DNA of 36,484 nt from Thermoleophilaceae bacterium. GTDB taxonomy: Bacteria > Actinomycetota > Thermoleophilia > Solirubrobacterales > Thermoleophilaceae. Both the position numbers and the translations under genes were made by a program. The stretch is taken from positions 1 through 36,484 of the forward strand of contig DASUWY010000036.1 in NCBI GenBank assembly GCA_036378175.1. The letters are read 5' to 3'. A model generated the notes under the pieces. It was not told the origin of the DNA, did not search any database, and saw only the letters and a list, made by a program, of their open reading frames with translations. How positions within the stretch are numbered: the stretch's first letter is position 1; each line of letters begins with the position of its first letter. This document shows positions 7,352-17,579 of this stretch, one piece after another.

Positions 7352-7573
7352 GTGCTCAGGCCGGCCCGCCCGAGCCTCGTCTCGCACATGTTTGGACCGC
7401 TCGTTCTTCTGACGTCTCTGGCTCTGGTGACCCAGGGCTCCTGGGAACTGTTCATGCGGAACGAGCCGATCGGCGCCGTGCTGATCGCGATCGGCTGCCT
7501 GGTGGGCTCGGTCGGCGCAACGGTGGCGTCGTATGTGCGGGAGATCGAGCGCCGCAAGCGTCGCGGCCGCTAG
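7352..7573 (+). CDS. Small membrane protein, two TM segments
   Basis: 73 residues from GTG 7352; ATG 7388 is the alternative start (61 residues). Two hydrophobic stretches (about residues 15-28 and 41-60), separated by a short polar turn with MRNEPIG, and a basic tail RRKRRGR. It looks like a helical hairpin in the membrane. No family recognised. Its stop interlocks with that of the convergent gene (CTAG at 7570-7573). Confidence 0.6.
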   Translation: MLRPARPSLVSHMFGPLVLLTSLALVTQGSWELFMRNEPIGAVLIAIGCLVGSVGATVASYVREIERRKRRGR

Positions 7574-7911
7574 CGCGCGCTGAGGGCTCTCCGCAGCGCG
7601 TCGAACGGGCTCTCGCCGGGGCGCTCCTCGATGAGCTTGCGCCGTACGCGGCCGGTGTAGCTCTCCATCGAGCCGTCGCCGCGCACGTCCACCCCCGCAC
7701 GGAGGCGCGACGGACCGGCGAGCTCCACGCGCCCCACAACCTGCTGGATCGGGTCGAACTTGCGGATCTTCGCGTCCACCGTCTTTGCATTCGCGCCGTC
7801 CGACAGCTCGCGCGCCCGGGCCTCGAGGGAGGAGAGAGCCTCGTCGAGCGAGCCGAGCTTCGCGCGCTCGACCTTGGCCCCGCTGCGAACGACCAGGCGG
7901 TAGGAGCTCAA
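7570..7911 (-). CDS. Unknown protein translationally coupled to moaA
   Basis: 113 residues from TTG 7911, which overlaps the moaA stop (TTGA). Charged, with an N-terminal strand SYRLVVRSG, a predicted helix SLDEALSSLEARAREL, then the region QQVVGRVELAGP and GVDVRGDGSMESYTGRVRRK, which reads as a beta hairpin; C-terminal SPFDALRRALSAR. No family recognised. The tight coupling suggests a role near molybdenum-cofactor use, or simply shared expression. Confidence 0.7.
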   Translation of the reverse strand: MSSYRLVVRSGAKVERAKLGSLDEALSSLEARARELSDGANAKTVDAKIRKFDPIQQVVGRVELAGPSRLRAGVDVRGDGSMESYTGRVRRKLIEERPGESPFDALRRALSAR

Positions 7912-8897
7912 CCGCCGATCGCGCTCATCGTGCGCGGCGGCTGGCGGAAGCCGGCCTCGCCCACGTGGTGCTTGAGCTCCTTGCGCCACACGGCGTCGCG
8001 GATGATCTTCTCGAGCTCGGCCTCGGACGCGCCGGCCCGGAGCGGCTCGCGAAGGTCCGTCTCGTGCAGCGAGAAGAGGCAGGTGCGGAGCTTGCCCTCC
8101 GCCGTGATGCGCACCCGGTTGCAGTCGGCGCAGAAGGGCTCGGACACCGGGTTGATGAAGCCGATCTCGCCGTTGCCGTCCGCGAAGCGGAACACCCGCG
8201 CGGTGGCGGACGGTTCGCGTGGCAGCTCCTCGATCGGATAAACGCTGTGGATGATCTGACGAAGCTCCTCGCCGGTGAGCACCGAGTCGGGCGTCCAGTT
8301 CTGGTCGGCGTCGAGCGGCATGAACTCGATGAAGCGCACCTGGAAGGCGGTCGAGCGCGCGAACTCCGCGAACGGGATCGCCTCCTCCTCGGTGAAGCCG
8401 CGCATGGCCACCGCGTTCACCTTGATGGGATGCACCTCCGGGTGCTTCGCCAGCTCCTCGAGGCCGCGCAGCACCTGGGGCAGCGAGTCGCGCCTCGTGA
8501 TGTGGAAGAAGCGGTCGCGCTGCAGCGAGTCGATCGACACGTTCACGCGCGAGATGCCCGCATCCACGAGCGCCGCGGCGTCGCGCTCGAGGAGATAGCC
8601 GTTCGTGGTGAGCGACAGGTCCTTCAGGCCCTCGACCGCGGAGAGCATTCCCACGAGCCGCGGGAAGTCGCGCCGCACGAGCGGCTCGCCGCCGGTGAGG
8701 CGCACGTCCTCGATCCCCATGCCCACCATGAGCCGCACCACCCGCTCGATCTCCTCGAACGAGAGCACCTCGGAGCGCTCGAGCCAGGGCAACCCGTCGG
8801 CGGGCATGCAGTACTGGCAGCGGAAGTTGCAGCGATCGGTGACCGAGACCCGGAGGTCCGAGATGCGGCGCCCGTGACCGTCTACCAGCGGCTCCAT
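7908..8897 (-). CDS. moaA: GTP 3',8-cyclase (molybdenum cofactor biosynthesis protein A)
   Basis: 329 residues. Radical-SAM enzyme for the first step of molybdenum cofactor synthesis (GTP to 3',8-cyclo-GTP). N-terminal 4Fe-4S motif with Cys23, Cys27 and Cys30 (CNFRCQYC), the LTGGEPLVRRD block, and a second C-terminal cluster motif (FCADCNRVRIT, then CLFS). It ends in Gly-Gly as MoaA should (the GG tail takes part in catalysis). Full length. ATG 8897 is preceded by a TAACCT -10 box with a 6-nt gap and no Shine-Dalgarno, so the mRNA is probably leaderless. No other moa gene is in the window. Confidence 0.97.
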   Translation of the reverse strand: MEPLVDGHGRRISDLRVSVTDRCNFRCQYCMPADGLPWLERSEVLSFEEIERVVRLMVGMGIEDVRLTGGEPLVRRDFPRLVGMLSAVEGLKDLSLTTNGYLLERDAAALVDAGISRVNVSIDSLQRDRFFHITRRDSLPQVLRGLEELAKHPEVHPIKVNAVAMRGFTEEEAIPFAEFARSTAFQVRFIEFMPLDADQNWTPDSVLTGEELRQIIHSVYPIEELPREPSATARVFRFADGNGEIGFINPVSEPFCADCNRVRITAEGKLRTCLFSLHETDLREPLRAGASEAELEKIIRDAVWRKELKHHVGEAGFRQPPRTMSAIGG

Positions 8898-8903
8898 TAC
8901 TTC

Positions 8904-8913
8904 AGGTTAGCCT
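8904..8913. promoter_or_regulatory. Shared bidirectional -10 element (AGGTTAGCCT) of moaA and the hydroxyacyl-CoA dehydrogenase gene
   Basis: It fits ANNNTANNNT. The minus strand gives TAACCT, 6 nt from the moaA ATG. The plus strand gives TAGCCT (8908-8913), 27 nt from the ATG at 8941, leaving room for the AAGGAG ribosome site at 8931-8936. Confidence 0.55.
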
Positions 8914-8940
8914 CCACCCGAAGCCTGAGGAAGGAGACCA

Positions 8941-9785
8941 ATGCGTGTGAGCGTGATCGGCGGCGGCTTGATGGGGTCGGGCATCTCGGAGGTGTGTGCC
9001 CGCGCGGGGCTCGACGTAACCGTGGTGGAGTCCGACGAGGAACACGCGTCGCGTGCGCGTGAGCGGATCGAGCGCTCGCTGGACCGCGGCCTCCGCGCCG
9101 GCAAGATGGACGAAGCCGAGCGCCGCGCCGCAAGCGAACGCGTTGTCTACACCGCCGCGCTCGAGGACGTGGAGGGATCCGACGTCGCGATCGAGGCGAT
9201 CATCGAGTCCGAGCCCGCCAAGCGCGACGTGTTCCGCAAGCTCGACCAGCTGCTCCCCGACGCGCGCTTTCTCGCGAGCAACACGTCGTCGGTTCCGATC
9301 ATGAAGCTCGCTGCCGAGACCACGCGACCCGAGCGGGTGCTCGGCATGCACTTCTTCAACCCGGTGCCGGTGCTCCCGCTCGTGGAGCTGGTGCGCTCGA
9401 TCATGACGTCGGCCGACACCATCGAGAGAGCGCGGGGCTTCGCGGAGGACACGCTCGGCAAGACGTGCATCGACTCGCAGGACCGCGCCGGCTTCATCGT
9501 CAACGCGCTGCTGATTCCCTACCTGCTTTCAGCGATCCGCATGTACGAGTCAGGCTTCGCGTCCAAGGAGGACATCGACCACGGGATGGTGCTGGGCTGC
9601 GCGCACCCGCTGGGCCCGCTCGCGCTCGCCGACCTGATCGGGCTCGACACGCTGCAGGCCGTGGCCGAATCGCTGTACGAGGAGTTCCGCGATCCGGCGG
9701 CCGTCGCGCCGGCGCTGCTCAACCGGATGGTGGAGGCGAATCTGCTCGGCCGCAAGTCCGGCCGCGGCTTCTACGACTACTCGCG

Positions 9786-9789
<4 letters not shown>
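8941..9789 (+). CDS. 3-hydroxyacyl-CoA (3-hydroxybutyryl-CoA) dehydrogenase
   Basis: 282 residues. NAD(P)-dependent oxidation/reduction of 3-hydroxyacyl-CoA and 3-ketoacyl-CoA in fatty-acid or butyrate metabolism. N-terminal Rossmann motif VIGGGLMGSG (5-14), LASNTSSVPI, the catalytic His137 in GMHFFNPVP, then a C-terminal helical domain with DRAGFIVNALLIPYL and GMVLGCAHPLGPLALADLIGLD. The length is normal for the single-domain Hbd/FadB2 type. Clear Shine-Dalgarno AAGGAG just before ATG. Its stop interlocks with that of citrate synthase at CTAG (9786-9789). Confidence 0.96.
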
Positions 9790-11123
<1,334 letters not shown>

Positions 11124-11195
11124 GGCGTCTCCTGTCGATCCGATCTCGTGAGATCAGATTGTTGCGAATGACGGCGCCCCGGCGCTGTAGGGGTT

Positions 11196-11447
11196 CTAGC
11201 CGCCCTTGTGCCCGGCCACGGGAGTGCCCTTGGGAGGGCCGTGCCGCTCGCCGGACTTGTACTTCGCGCCCGCTGCCGCGCCGACGATTCCCGCTGCGAA
11301 GAGCAGGACCGAGATCACCATCAGGAGCGGCAGCGCCTTGCCGGGGAACTTGTTGCTGAGCAGCCCGAGGATCGAGATGGTCAGCGCGAAGATCACGCCG
11401 AGGGCGCCGGTCAGATAGAAGTAGTCGAAGCTCCCGGTGACGAGCAT
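11196..11447 (-). CDS. Small membrane protein, two TM segments
   Basis: 83 residues. Two hydrophobic helices (about 10-31 and 37-60) and a polar tail rich in Gly/Lys/His (KYKSGERHGPPKGTP). A TACGCT -10 candidate lies 9 nt before the ATG. Function unknown. About 70 nt separate its stop from the citrate synthase start, so co-transcription is possible. Confidence 0.7.
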   Translation of the reverse strand: MLVTGSFDYFYLTGALGVIFALTISILGLLSNKFPGKALPLLMVISVLLFAAGIVGAAAGAKYKSGERHGPPKGTPVAGHKGG

Positions 11448-11456
11448 GCGCGCGGG

Positions 11457-11462
11457 AGCGTA
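11457..11462 (-). promoter_or_regulatory. -10 candidate (TACGCT) of the 83-aa membrane protein
   Basis: Nine nt before ATG 11447 on the minus strand; no Shine-Dalgarno in between. Confidence 0.4.
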
Positions 11463-11464
11463 TC

Positions 11465-11743
11465 TCAGTCGTGGGACGGGGAGAGGCGTCGCCCGCGGGC
11501 GCGCATCCGCTGCGGAGCGCGCGGCGGGGGATCGGCGTGCGGGCCACGGCGCGGTGGCCGCGGGCGGGGACGGCGGCTCGGCCTGTGCGGGTGGCGGTCG
11601 TTACCCCCGCCGTTCCCGCCGTGGGTCGGCTCGACCTCCTGCCGGGCGGCCCACCAGACGAGGTAGAGCAGCGCCGCGATCGGGATCTTCAGGACGAGCA
11701 TCATCCATATGAACATCCACGCTCCCCCGGACATCCCATGCAT
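11465..11743 (-). CDS. Small membrane protein with a Pro/Arg-rich tail
   Basis: 92 residues from ATG 11743, chosen because GAGGGG lies about 8 nt upstream. One hydrophobic helix (about 7-29, WMFIWMMLVLKIPIAALLYL), WWAARQE at the membrane edge, then a 60-residue tail of Pro, Arg, Gly and His that is probably disordered. No family recognised. The tail may be overcounted if a stop further upstream was lost, but the frame is open and the ribosome site is good. Confidence 0.55.
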   Translation of the reverse strand: MHGMSGGAWMFIWMMLVLKIPIAALLYLVWWAARQEVEPTHGGNGGGNDRHPHRPSRRPRPRPPRRGPHADPPPRAPQRMRARGRRLSPSHD

Positions 11744-11801
11744 CGTACCCCTCGTTGCAAGCGCGCAACCATGCACCTGGCGAGCGCGGTACGAGGGCTG
11801 A

Positions 11802-12731
11802 CTAACGGGTGGGGATGCCCTCGATCGCCGTGATGTGGCGGAACTCGTCGAAACGCTCGTCGATCTCTTCGCGCGTGAGGCGGCTCACGCGCTCCGTGCC
11901 GAACTCCTCGACGTTGAAAGAGGCGAGTGTGGAGCCGTACGTCATGGCGCGCCGGAGCTCGCTGTCGTCCTCCGCGGCACCCTCGCCCTGCGACGCCAGG
12001 TAGCCGAGGAAGCCGCCCGCGAACGAGTCGCCCGCGCCGGTGGGGTCGATCACCGTCTCGAGCGGATATGCAGGCAGGGCGAAGAACCCGCTCTCGGTGA
12101 ACAGCGCGGCGCCGTACTCGCCTTGCTTCGCGATCACCACGCGCGGCCCCATGTCCATGACCTTGCGCGCGGCGCGCACGAGGTTCGGCTCCTCCGTGAG
12201 CATGCGGATCTCGGCGTCGTTCATGAACACGAGGTCCACCACGCCGATGGTCTGCACGAGCGAGTCGCGCGCGGTATCGATCCAGAGGTTCATTGAGTCG
12301 AGGCCTGCCATCTGCGCGCCATCGCACAGCTCCCGCACCCTGCGCTGGAGGTCGGGCTGGATGTTCGCCAGGAAGAGCGTGCCCGCCGACCGCGATGCCT
12401 CGGACAGCTTCGGATCGAACTCGCCGAAGACGCCCAGCTGGGTGTCCTCGGTGTGGGCGGTGTTGAGGTCGTACTCGTAGCGGCCGCGCCAGAAGAAGGT
12501 CTGACCGCCCTCCACGCGTTCGATGTCCTCGGTGTTCACGCCGCGCGAGTGGAGCACCTCGTACTCGGCGTCGCCGAAGTCGTCGCCCACCGGCCCCACC
12601 ACGCGCACGTCGGTGAAGAAGCTCGCGGCAAGCGAGAAGTGCACGGCAGAGCCGCCGAGCATCCTGTCCCGCTCGCCAAACGGGGTCTTCACCGCATCGA
12701 AGGCGATCGATCCCACCACAACCAGGCTCAT
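11802..12731 (-). CDS. PfkB-family carbohydrate/nucleoside kinase
   Basis: 309 residues. Ribokinase-fold kinase: N-terminal VVVGSIAFDAVKTPFG, the glycine-rich LGGSAVHFSLAA, and the C-terminal signature VIDPTGAGDSFAGGFLGYLA with the catalytic Asp and anion hole. The substrate is not evident; an adenosine-kinase-like or sugar kinase is possible. ATG 12731 is placed where the fold's first strand begins. Divergent from the quinone oxidoreductase, with only 30 nt between start codons. Confidence 0.93.
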   Translation of the reverse strand: MSLVVVGSIAFDAVKTPFGERDRMLGGSAVHFSLAASFFTDVRVVGPVGDDFGDAEYEVLHSRGVNTEDIERVEGGQTFFWRGRYEYDLNTAHTEDTQLGVFGEFDPKLSEASRSAGTLFLANIQPDLQRRVRELCDGAQMAGLDSMNLWIDTARDSLVQTIGVVDLVFMNDAEIRMLTEEPNLVRAARKVMDMGPRVVIAKQGEYGAALFTESGFFALPAYPLETVIDPTGAGDSFAGGFLGYLASQGEGAAEDDSELRRAMTYGSTLASFNVEEFGTERVSRLTREEIDERFDEFRHITAIEGIPTR

Positions 12732-12742
12732 AACGGCCGGGG

Positions 12743-12752
12743 AGACTAACCT
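12743..12752. promoter_or_regulatory. Shared bidirectional -10 element (AGACTAACCT) between kinase and oxidoreductase
   Basis: It fits ANNNTANNNT. The plus strand gives TAACCT, 9 nt before ATG 12762; the minus strand gives TAGTCT, 11 nt before ATG 12731. With 30 nt between the genes, both promoters must use this spot. Confidence 0.55.
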
Positions 12753-12761
12753 GCCGCCCGC

Positions 12762-13712
12762 ATGCGTGCCATTCAGATCGCGGAATTCGGGGGCCCCGAG
12801 GTGATGCAGCTCGCCGATCTGCCTGTGCCCGAGCCGGGCGACGGCGAGGTGCTCCTTCACGTGAGCCGCGCCGGCATCAACTTCGCGGACACGCACCAGC
12901 GAGAGAACTCGTATCTGGCGACGTTCGAGCTGCCGCTCGTTCCGGGCACCGAGGTGGCGGGGACGCTGCCGGACGGGCAGCGCGTGGTGGCGATGACAGG
13001 CACCGGCGGCTACGCGGAGTACGCGGTGGCGCCTGCGTCGCAGTGCTTCCCGATTCCGGACGGGGTGGACGATGGCGTGGCCCTCGCGCTGCTCGTCCAG
13101 GGGCTCACGGCGTGGCACCTGTATCGCACGTCGGCGCGGATCCGGCCGGGCGAGAGCGTGGTTGTGATCGCTGCCTCGGGTGGTGTGGGCAATCTGGCGG
13201 TGCAGCTTGGGAAGCCGTTTGGCGCCGGACGGGTGATCGCAACGGCGTCCTCTCACGAGAAGCGCGAGCAGGCGCTGGCGCTGGGGGCGGATGCGGCGCT
13301 CGACCCGGGCCTCGACGAGCTGGGCGCCGCCATCCGCGAGGTCAACGGCGGCCGCCGGGTGGACGTGGTGCTCGAGATGGCGGGCGGGAAAGTCTTCGAC
13401 GAGTGCCTGAGCGTGCTCGCGCCGTTCGGCCGGCTCGTCACCTACGGCATCGCGAGTCGCGAGCAGAACACCGTGCGCAGCGGCGCGCTGATGCGCGGCA
13501 GCCAGTCCATCGTCGGCTTCTGGCTCATGCACTGCCTGGGACGCGAGGACATGATGCGCGAGCCGCTCGAGGATCTCTTCGCGCGCGCGGCGCGCGGCGA
13601 GCTCAAGCCGCTGGTGGGCGAGACGTACGCGCTCTCCGACGTGCGCCGCGCCCATGAGGACCTTGCCGCGCGGCGCACGAGCGGCAAGCTGCTGATCGAT
13701 CCCAGCCTCTGA
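12762..13712 (+). CDS. Zinc-independent quinone oxidoreductase / MDR-family alcohol dehydrogenase
   Basis: 316 residues. Medium-chain dehydrogenase/reductase of the NADPH:quinone reductase type: N-terminal MRAIQIAEFGGPEVM, GINFADTHQRE, PLVPGTEVAGT, then a Rossmann domain with VVVIAASGGVGNLAVQLGK and a closing ARRTSGKLLI. No structural-zinc Cys cluster. Probably reduces quinones or enones with NADPH; the substrate is unknown. Confidence 0.92.
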   Translation: MRAIQIAEFGGPEVMQLADLPVPEPGDGEVLLHVSRAGINFADTHQRENSYLATFELPLVPGTEVAGTLPDGQRVVAMTGTGGYAEYAVAPASQCFPIPDGVDDGVALALLVQGLTAWHLYRTSARIRPGESVVVIAASGGVGNLAVQLGKPFGAGRVIATASSHEKREQALALGADAALDPGLDELGAAIREVNGGRRVDVVLEMAGGKVFDECLSVLAPFGRLVTYGIASREQNTVRSGALMRGSQSIVGFWLMHCLGREDMMREPLEDLFARAARGELKPLVGETYALSDVRRAHEDLAARRTSGKLLIDPSL

Positions 13713-13733
13713 CTTACTAGATTCCAGTCCCCA

Positions 13734-15152
13734 ATGCCGTCCTTTGCCGACCTAGGGCTGTCTCAGCCCCTGCTTGAAGCCCTGCATCACCTCGGGTACG
13801 AGTCGCCCACTCCGATCCAGGAACAGGCGATTCCCGAGCTGCTTCAGGGCCACGATGTGATCGGCCAGGCGCAGACGGGCACCGGCAAGACCGCCGCGTT
13901 CGGGCTGCCGCTGCTCGACTACATCGACACCGATGTCGACGAGGTGCAGGCACTCGTCCTCACACCCACGCGCGAGCTCTGCATCCAGGTGACGCAGGCG
14001 CTGCGCGCGTACGGTCAGCGCCGCGGCATCGAGGTGGTGGCGGTGTTCGGCGGCGCGCCGATTCGCAACCAGGTGGCCCAGCTCAAGCAGGGTGCGCAGG
14101 TGGTGGTGGGCACGGTCGGCCGCGTGAAGGACCTGATGAACCGGCACGAGCTGATGCTCACCGACACCCGCTACGTGGTGCTCGACGAGGCGGACGAGAT
14201 GCTCGACCTCGGCTTCTTCGAGGACGTGGAATGGATCCTCTCGCGCGCTCCCTCCGGGCGTCAGACCGCCCTCTTCTCCGCCACGATGCCGCCCGAGATC
14301 AAGCAGCTCGCCGAGAAGCGCATGTTCGATCCGATCACGATCAAGGTGCGCGCGGCGCAGCTCACGATCGACACCGTCGACCAGTCGTACGTCGAGGTGT
14401 CCGACCGCGAGAAGCCCGACGCCCTCGCGCGCGTGTTGAAGGCTGAGAACCCCGAGCAGGCGATCATCTTCGCCCGCACGAAGATCGGTGTGGACCGGCT
14501 CGCGCGCCGCCTCGACGATCTCGGCCTGCGGGTGAGGGCGCTCCACGGGGACATGTCACAGGGGTCGCGCGACGGGGTGATGATCGCCTTCAAGGGCGGT
14601 CGCGAGCGGCTGCTGGTGGCCACCGATGTGGCGGCCCGCGGCCTGGATATCTCCGGCGTCACGCACGTCGTGAACTACGACATTCCGAACTCGCCTGACG
14701 TCTACGTCCACCGGATCGGGCGAACGGGACGTGTGGGCCGTTCCGGCCGGGCCATCACGCTCATCACGCCAAAGCAGCGCCGCGAGCTCGAGGCGATCGA
14801 GAAGCACGCCAAGACGACGATCCATCCCTGGTCCGAGAAGCCGGCCGTGACCGTCAACGGCGACCGGGAGACCCGCCGGCCGCGTCACACGAAGCCACGC
14901 AAGGCGACCACGGACGAGTGCGTGAAGCTGATCGTGCTCGGCGGGCGCGCGCAGGGCATCGAGCCGGCGGACGTGATCCAGGCGATCGTGGACAACTCGC
15001 GCCTCGAGGGCGAGGACATCCGCAACGTGCGCGTGCTCGAGCGCTTCAGCTTCGTAGAGGTACCCGCGGCGCGCGCGGGCGAGGTAATCGACAAGGTCAC
15101 CGGGAGCGCCGTCCGGGGAACCAAATTGCGGCTGGAGGTAGCCAAGAGATGA
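13734..15152 (+). CDS. DEAD-box ATP-dependent RNA helicase with DbpA-type RNA-binding tail
   Basis: 472 residues. Q motif ([10 protein letters not shown]), Walker A AQTGTGKT (46-53), [12 protein letters not shown] (151-154), [25 protein letters not shown] and HRIGRTGR are all present. The C-terminal 80 residues ([21 protein letters not shown] ... [12 protein letters not shown]) match the DbpA/CsdA RNA-binding domain, so a role in ribosome assembly or RNA remodelling, as for DeaD/CshA, is likely. The cyclophilin gene follows with an ATGA overlap. Confidence 0.96.
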   Translation: MPSFADLGLSQPLLEALHHLGYESPTPIQEQAIPELLQGHDVIGQAQTGTGKTAAFGLPLLDYIDTDVDEVQALVLTPTRELCIQVTQALRAYGQRRGIEVVAVFGGAPIRNQVAQLKQGAQVVVGTVGRVKDLMNRHELMLTDTRYVVLDEADEMLDLGFFEDVEWILSRAPSGRQTALFSATMPPEIKQLAEKRMFDPITIKVRAAQLTIDTVDQSYVEVSDREKPDALARVLKAENPEQAIIFARTKIGVDRLARRLDDLGLRVRALHGDMSQGSRDGVMIAFKGGRERLLVATDVAARGLDISGVTHVVNYDIPNSPDVYVHRIGRTGRVGRSGRAITLITPKQRRELEAIEKHAKTTIHPWSEKPAVTVNGDRETRRPRHTKPRKATTDECVKLIVLGGRAQGIEPADVIQAIVDNSRLEGEDIRNVRVLERFSFVEVPAARAGEVIDKVTGSAVRGTKLRLEVAKR

Positions 15153-15607
15153 GCCAGGCGACGATCCACACGAACCATGGGCCCATCGAGGTCCAGCTCC
15201 ACGACGACGACGCGCCCAAGACGGTCGAGAACTTCCGCAAGCTCGCGGGCGACGGCTTCTACGACGGCGTGATCTTCCACCGCGTGATCCGCGACTTCAT
15301 GATCCAGGGCGGCGATCCCACCGGCACCGGCACGGGTGGCCCCGGCTACACGTTCGAGGACGAATTCAACGACCACAAGATCGTCCGCGGCGCGCTCGCC
15401 ATGGCCAACGCCGGGCCTAACACCAACGGCTCGCAGTTCTTCATCGTCACCACCGCCGAGGCCCCGTGGCTCGACGGCAAGCACACGGTGTTCGGCAAGG
15501 TGGTCTCCGGCATGGAGACCGTCGACGCGATCGAGGGCCAGCCCACCGATGCCCGCGACAAGCCACTCGAAGATGCGAAGATCGAGCGGATCGAGCTCGA
15601 CTCCTAG
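15149..15607 (+). CDS. Peptidyl-prolyl cis-trans isomerase (cyclophilin type)
   Basis: 152 residues. The cyclophilin core is clear: [58 protein letters not shown] and [12 protein letters not shown]. No signal peptide, so cytoplasmic. ATG 15149 overlaps the helicase stop (ATGA), with GGAGG upstream. Accelerates proline isomerisation in protein folding. Confidence 0.96.
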   Translation: MSQATIHTNHGPIEVQLHDDDAPKTVENFRKLAGDGFYDGVIFHRVIRDFMIQGGDPTGTGTGGPGYTFEDEFNDHKIVRGALAMANAGPNTNGSQFFIVTTAEAPWLDGKHTVFGKVVSGMETVDAIEGQPTDARDKPLEDAKIERIELDS

Positions 15608-15616
15608 GAGGAGCCC

Positions 15617-17152
15617 ATGGCCATAGTTGAGGCAACACCGGCGAGCGAAGCCACATTCCAGGTCGAGAATCCCGCCACCGGCGAGACGATCGCGAGCGTG
15701 CCCAATCTCGACGCCGGCGGCGTCCGCGATCTCGTGGCGCGCGCCCGCGCCGCGCAGCCGGCTTGGGAGGCGCTCGGCTTCGACGGCCGCGCCAAGGTGA
15801 TGTACGAGATGCGCCGCTGGGTGGTGGAGAACCGCGACCGTATCGCCCAGACGATCTCCGAGGAGAACGGCAAGCCGCCGGACGAGGCGATCCTCACCGA
15901 GGTGTTCTACGTGTGCGACTCGCTCGGCTTCTGGGCGAAGAAGGGGCCCAAGTACCTGGCGGACGAGCGCATCCGCACGCACTCGCCGCTCCTGCTCGGC
16001 AAGAAGGTGATCACCCGCTACCGCCCGTACGGCGTGGTGGGCGTGATCGGACCCTGGAACTACCCGCTCACGAACAACTTCGGTGACGCGATTCCGGCGC
16101 TCGTGGCCGGCAACAGCGTGGTGCTCAAGCCCAGCAGTGTGACCCCGCTCACGTCGATGCTGATGGCCGAGGGCTTCCGGGCCGCCGGCGGCCCCGAGGA
16201 CGTCTTCACCATCGCAACCGGCACCGGTGGCACGGGCGCCGAGGTGGTGAAGCACGCGGACATGATCATGTTCACGGGCTCCACCGAGGTGGGGAAGAAG
16301 ATCCTCGCCCAGGCGGCCGAGCGGATCACCCCGGTGTCCCTCGAGCTCGGCGGCAAGGACCCGATGATCGTGCTGCGCGACGCGGACGTGGAGCGCGCGG
16401 CCAATACCGCGGTGCAGTGGGCGATGTCCAACAGCGGCCAGATCTGCATCTCGGTGGAGCGTGTGTACGTGGAGGAGCCGGTCTACGACGAGTTCGTCTC
16501 GAAGGTCGTGGACAAGGTGAGCGCGCTGCGGCAGGGCGTGCCCGCCGCGCCGGGCGCCGTGGACGTGGGCGCCATGACCTTCCCCTCACAGCTCGACGTG
16601 GTGGAGCGCCACGTGAAGGACGCCGTGGACAAGGGCGCCAAGGTGCTCACCGGCGGCAAGCGCGGCGAGGGCCCGGGCCTCTTCTATGAGCCCACCGTGC
16701 TCGTGGACGTGGACCACACGATGGCGTGCATGACGGAGGAGACCTTCGGCCCGACGCTTCCCATCATGAAGGTGCGCGACGAGGACGAGGCGATCCGCCT
16801 AGCCAACGACTCGCCCTACGGCCTCGACTCGAGCGTCTTCACGCGCGACGTGGACAAGGGCGAGCGGGTTGCGCGCCAGATCGAGGCGGGAGCGACGTGC
16901 GTGAACGATGCGCTCACGAACTACCTCGCGCAGGAGGCACCGTTCGCCGGCGCCAAGGAGTCGGGCATGGGCGCCCGCCACGGCGCACCCGGCATTCGCA
17001 AGTACTGCCGGACCCAGACGATCCTGGTCACGCGCTTGGCCGCGAGCAAGGAGCCGACGATGTTCCCCTACACGGCGGGCAAGGCGAAGATGCTCGGCAA
17101 GGCGATGGAATTGATGTTCGGGCGCAAGGGGAGGAAGAAGAATGGCGGCTGA
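15617..17152 (+). CDS. NAD(P)-dependent aldehyde dehydrogenase
   Basis: 511 residues, with a good ribosome site (AGGAGGAG) before the ATG. Family marks: GVVGVIGPWNYPL, FTGSTEVGKKI (cofactor), LELGGKDPMIV (general base Glu), catalytic Cys277 in GQICIS, and EETFGPTLPIM. The C-terminal tail after residue 460 is longer than usual and basic (ends RKGRKKNGG). Closest in feel to broad-range or succinate-semialdehyde dehydrogenases; the exact substrate is not determinable. The OsmC gene overlaps its 3' end by 11 nt. Confidence 0.94.
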   Translation: MAIVEATPASEATFQVENPATGETIASVPNLDAGGVRDLVARARAAQPAWEALGFDGRAKVMYEMRRWVVENRDRIAQTISEENGKPPDEAILTEVFYVCDSLGFWAKKGPKYLADERIRTHSPLLLGKKVITRYRPYGVVGVIGPWNYPLTNNFGDAIPALVAGNSVVLKPSSVTPLTSMLMAEGFRAAGGPEDVFTIATGTGGTGAEVVKHADMIMFTGSTEVGKKILAQAAERITPVSLELGGKDPMIVLRDADVERAANTAVQWAMSNSGQICISVERVYVEEPVYDEFVSKVVDKVSALRQGVPAAPGAVDVGAMTFPSQLDVVERHVKDAVDKGAKVLTGGKRGEGPGLFYEPTVLVDVDHTMACMTEETFGPTLPIMKVRDEDEAIRLANDSPYGLDSSVFTRDVDKGERVARQIEAGATCVNDALTNYLAQEAPFAGAKESGMGARHGAPGIRKYCRTQTILVTRLAASKEPTMFPYTAGKAKMLGKAMELMFGRKGRKKNGG

Positions 17153-17579
17153 GAGCACGGCAAACGCGGTCTGGGAAGGCGACCTCGCCCATGGGGGCGG
17201 TCGCGTTGCACCCGGCAGCGGAGCGTTCGACGAGCAGGACGTCACCTGGGCGTCGCGCACCTCGCGCTCGGCCGGGAAGACCTCTCCCGAGGAGCTGATC
17301 GCGGCGGCCCATGCCGCCTGCTACGCGATGGCCTTCTCGCACACGCTCGCCGAGGGCGGACACACGCCCGAGCGCGTGGAGGTGAGCGCCACGGCCACCT
17401 TCGAGACCGAGGGCGGTCCGCGCATCTCGACCATGGCGCTGACCGTGCGCGGCCGCGTGCCCGGGATCGACGAGTCCGCCTTTCAGGAGGCGGCCAACGC
17501 GGCCAAGGACGGCTGCCCGGTGTCGGGCGCGCTGAAGGGCAACGTCGAGATCACGCTCGACGCGACCCTCGAGGGCTAG
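17142..17579 (+). CDS. OsmC-family (Ohr-like) peroxide-reducing protein
   Basis: 145 residues. OsmC/Ohr proteins reduce organic hydroperoxides with a Cys pair. Seen here: TSPEELIAAAHAACYAMAFSHTL with Cys60, and DGCPVSGAL with Cys125, the two expected redox residues. The length is normal. It overlaps the aldehyde dehydrogenase by 11 nt and, at its other end, the convergent PTH2-like gene by 29 nt. Confidence 0.93.
   Translation: MAAESTANAVWEGDLAHGGGRVAPGSGAFDEQDVTWASRTSRSAGKTSPEELIAAAHAACYAMAFSHTLAEGGHTPERVEVSATATFETEGGPRISTMALTVRGRVPGIDESAFQEAANAAKDGCPVSGALKGNVEITLDATLEG

Noticed and set aside
14885-16255. 456-residue minus-strand open frame opposite the helicase, cyclophilin and aldehyde dehydrogenase
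   Set aside because: Antisense to three confident genes, with low-complexity Ala/Arg/His/Leu content.
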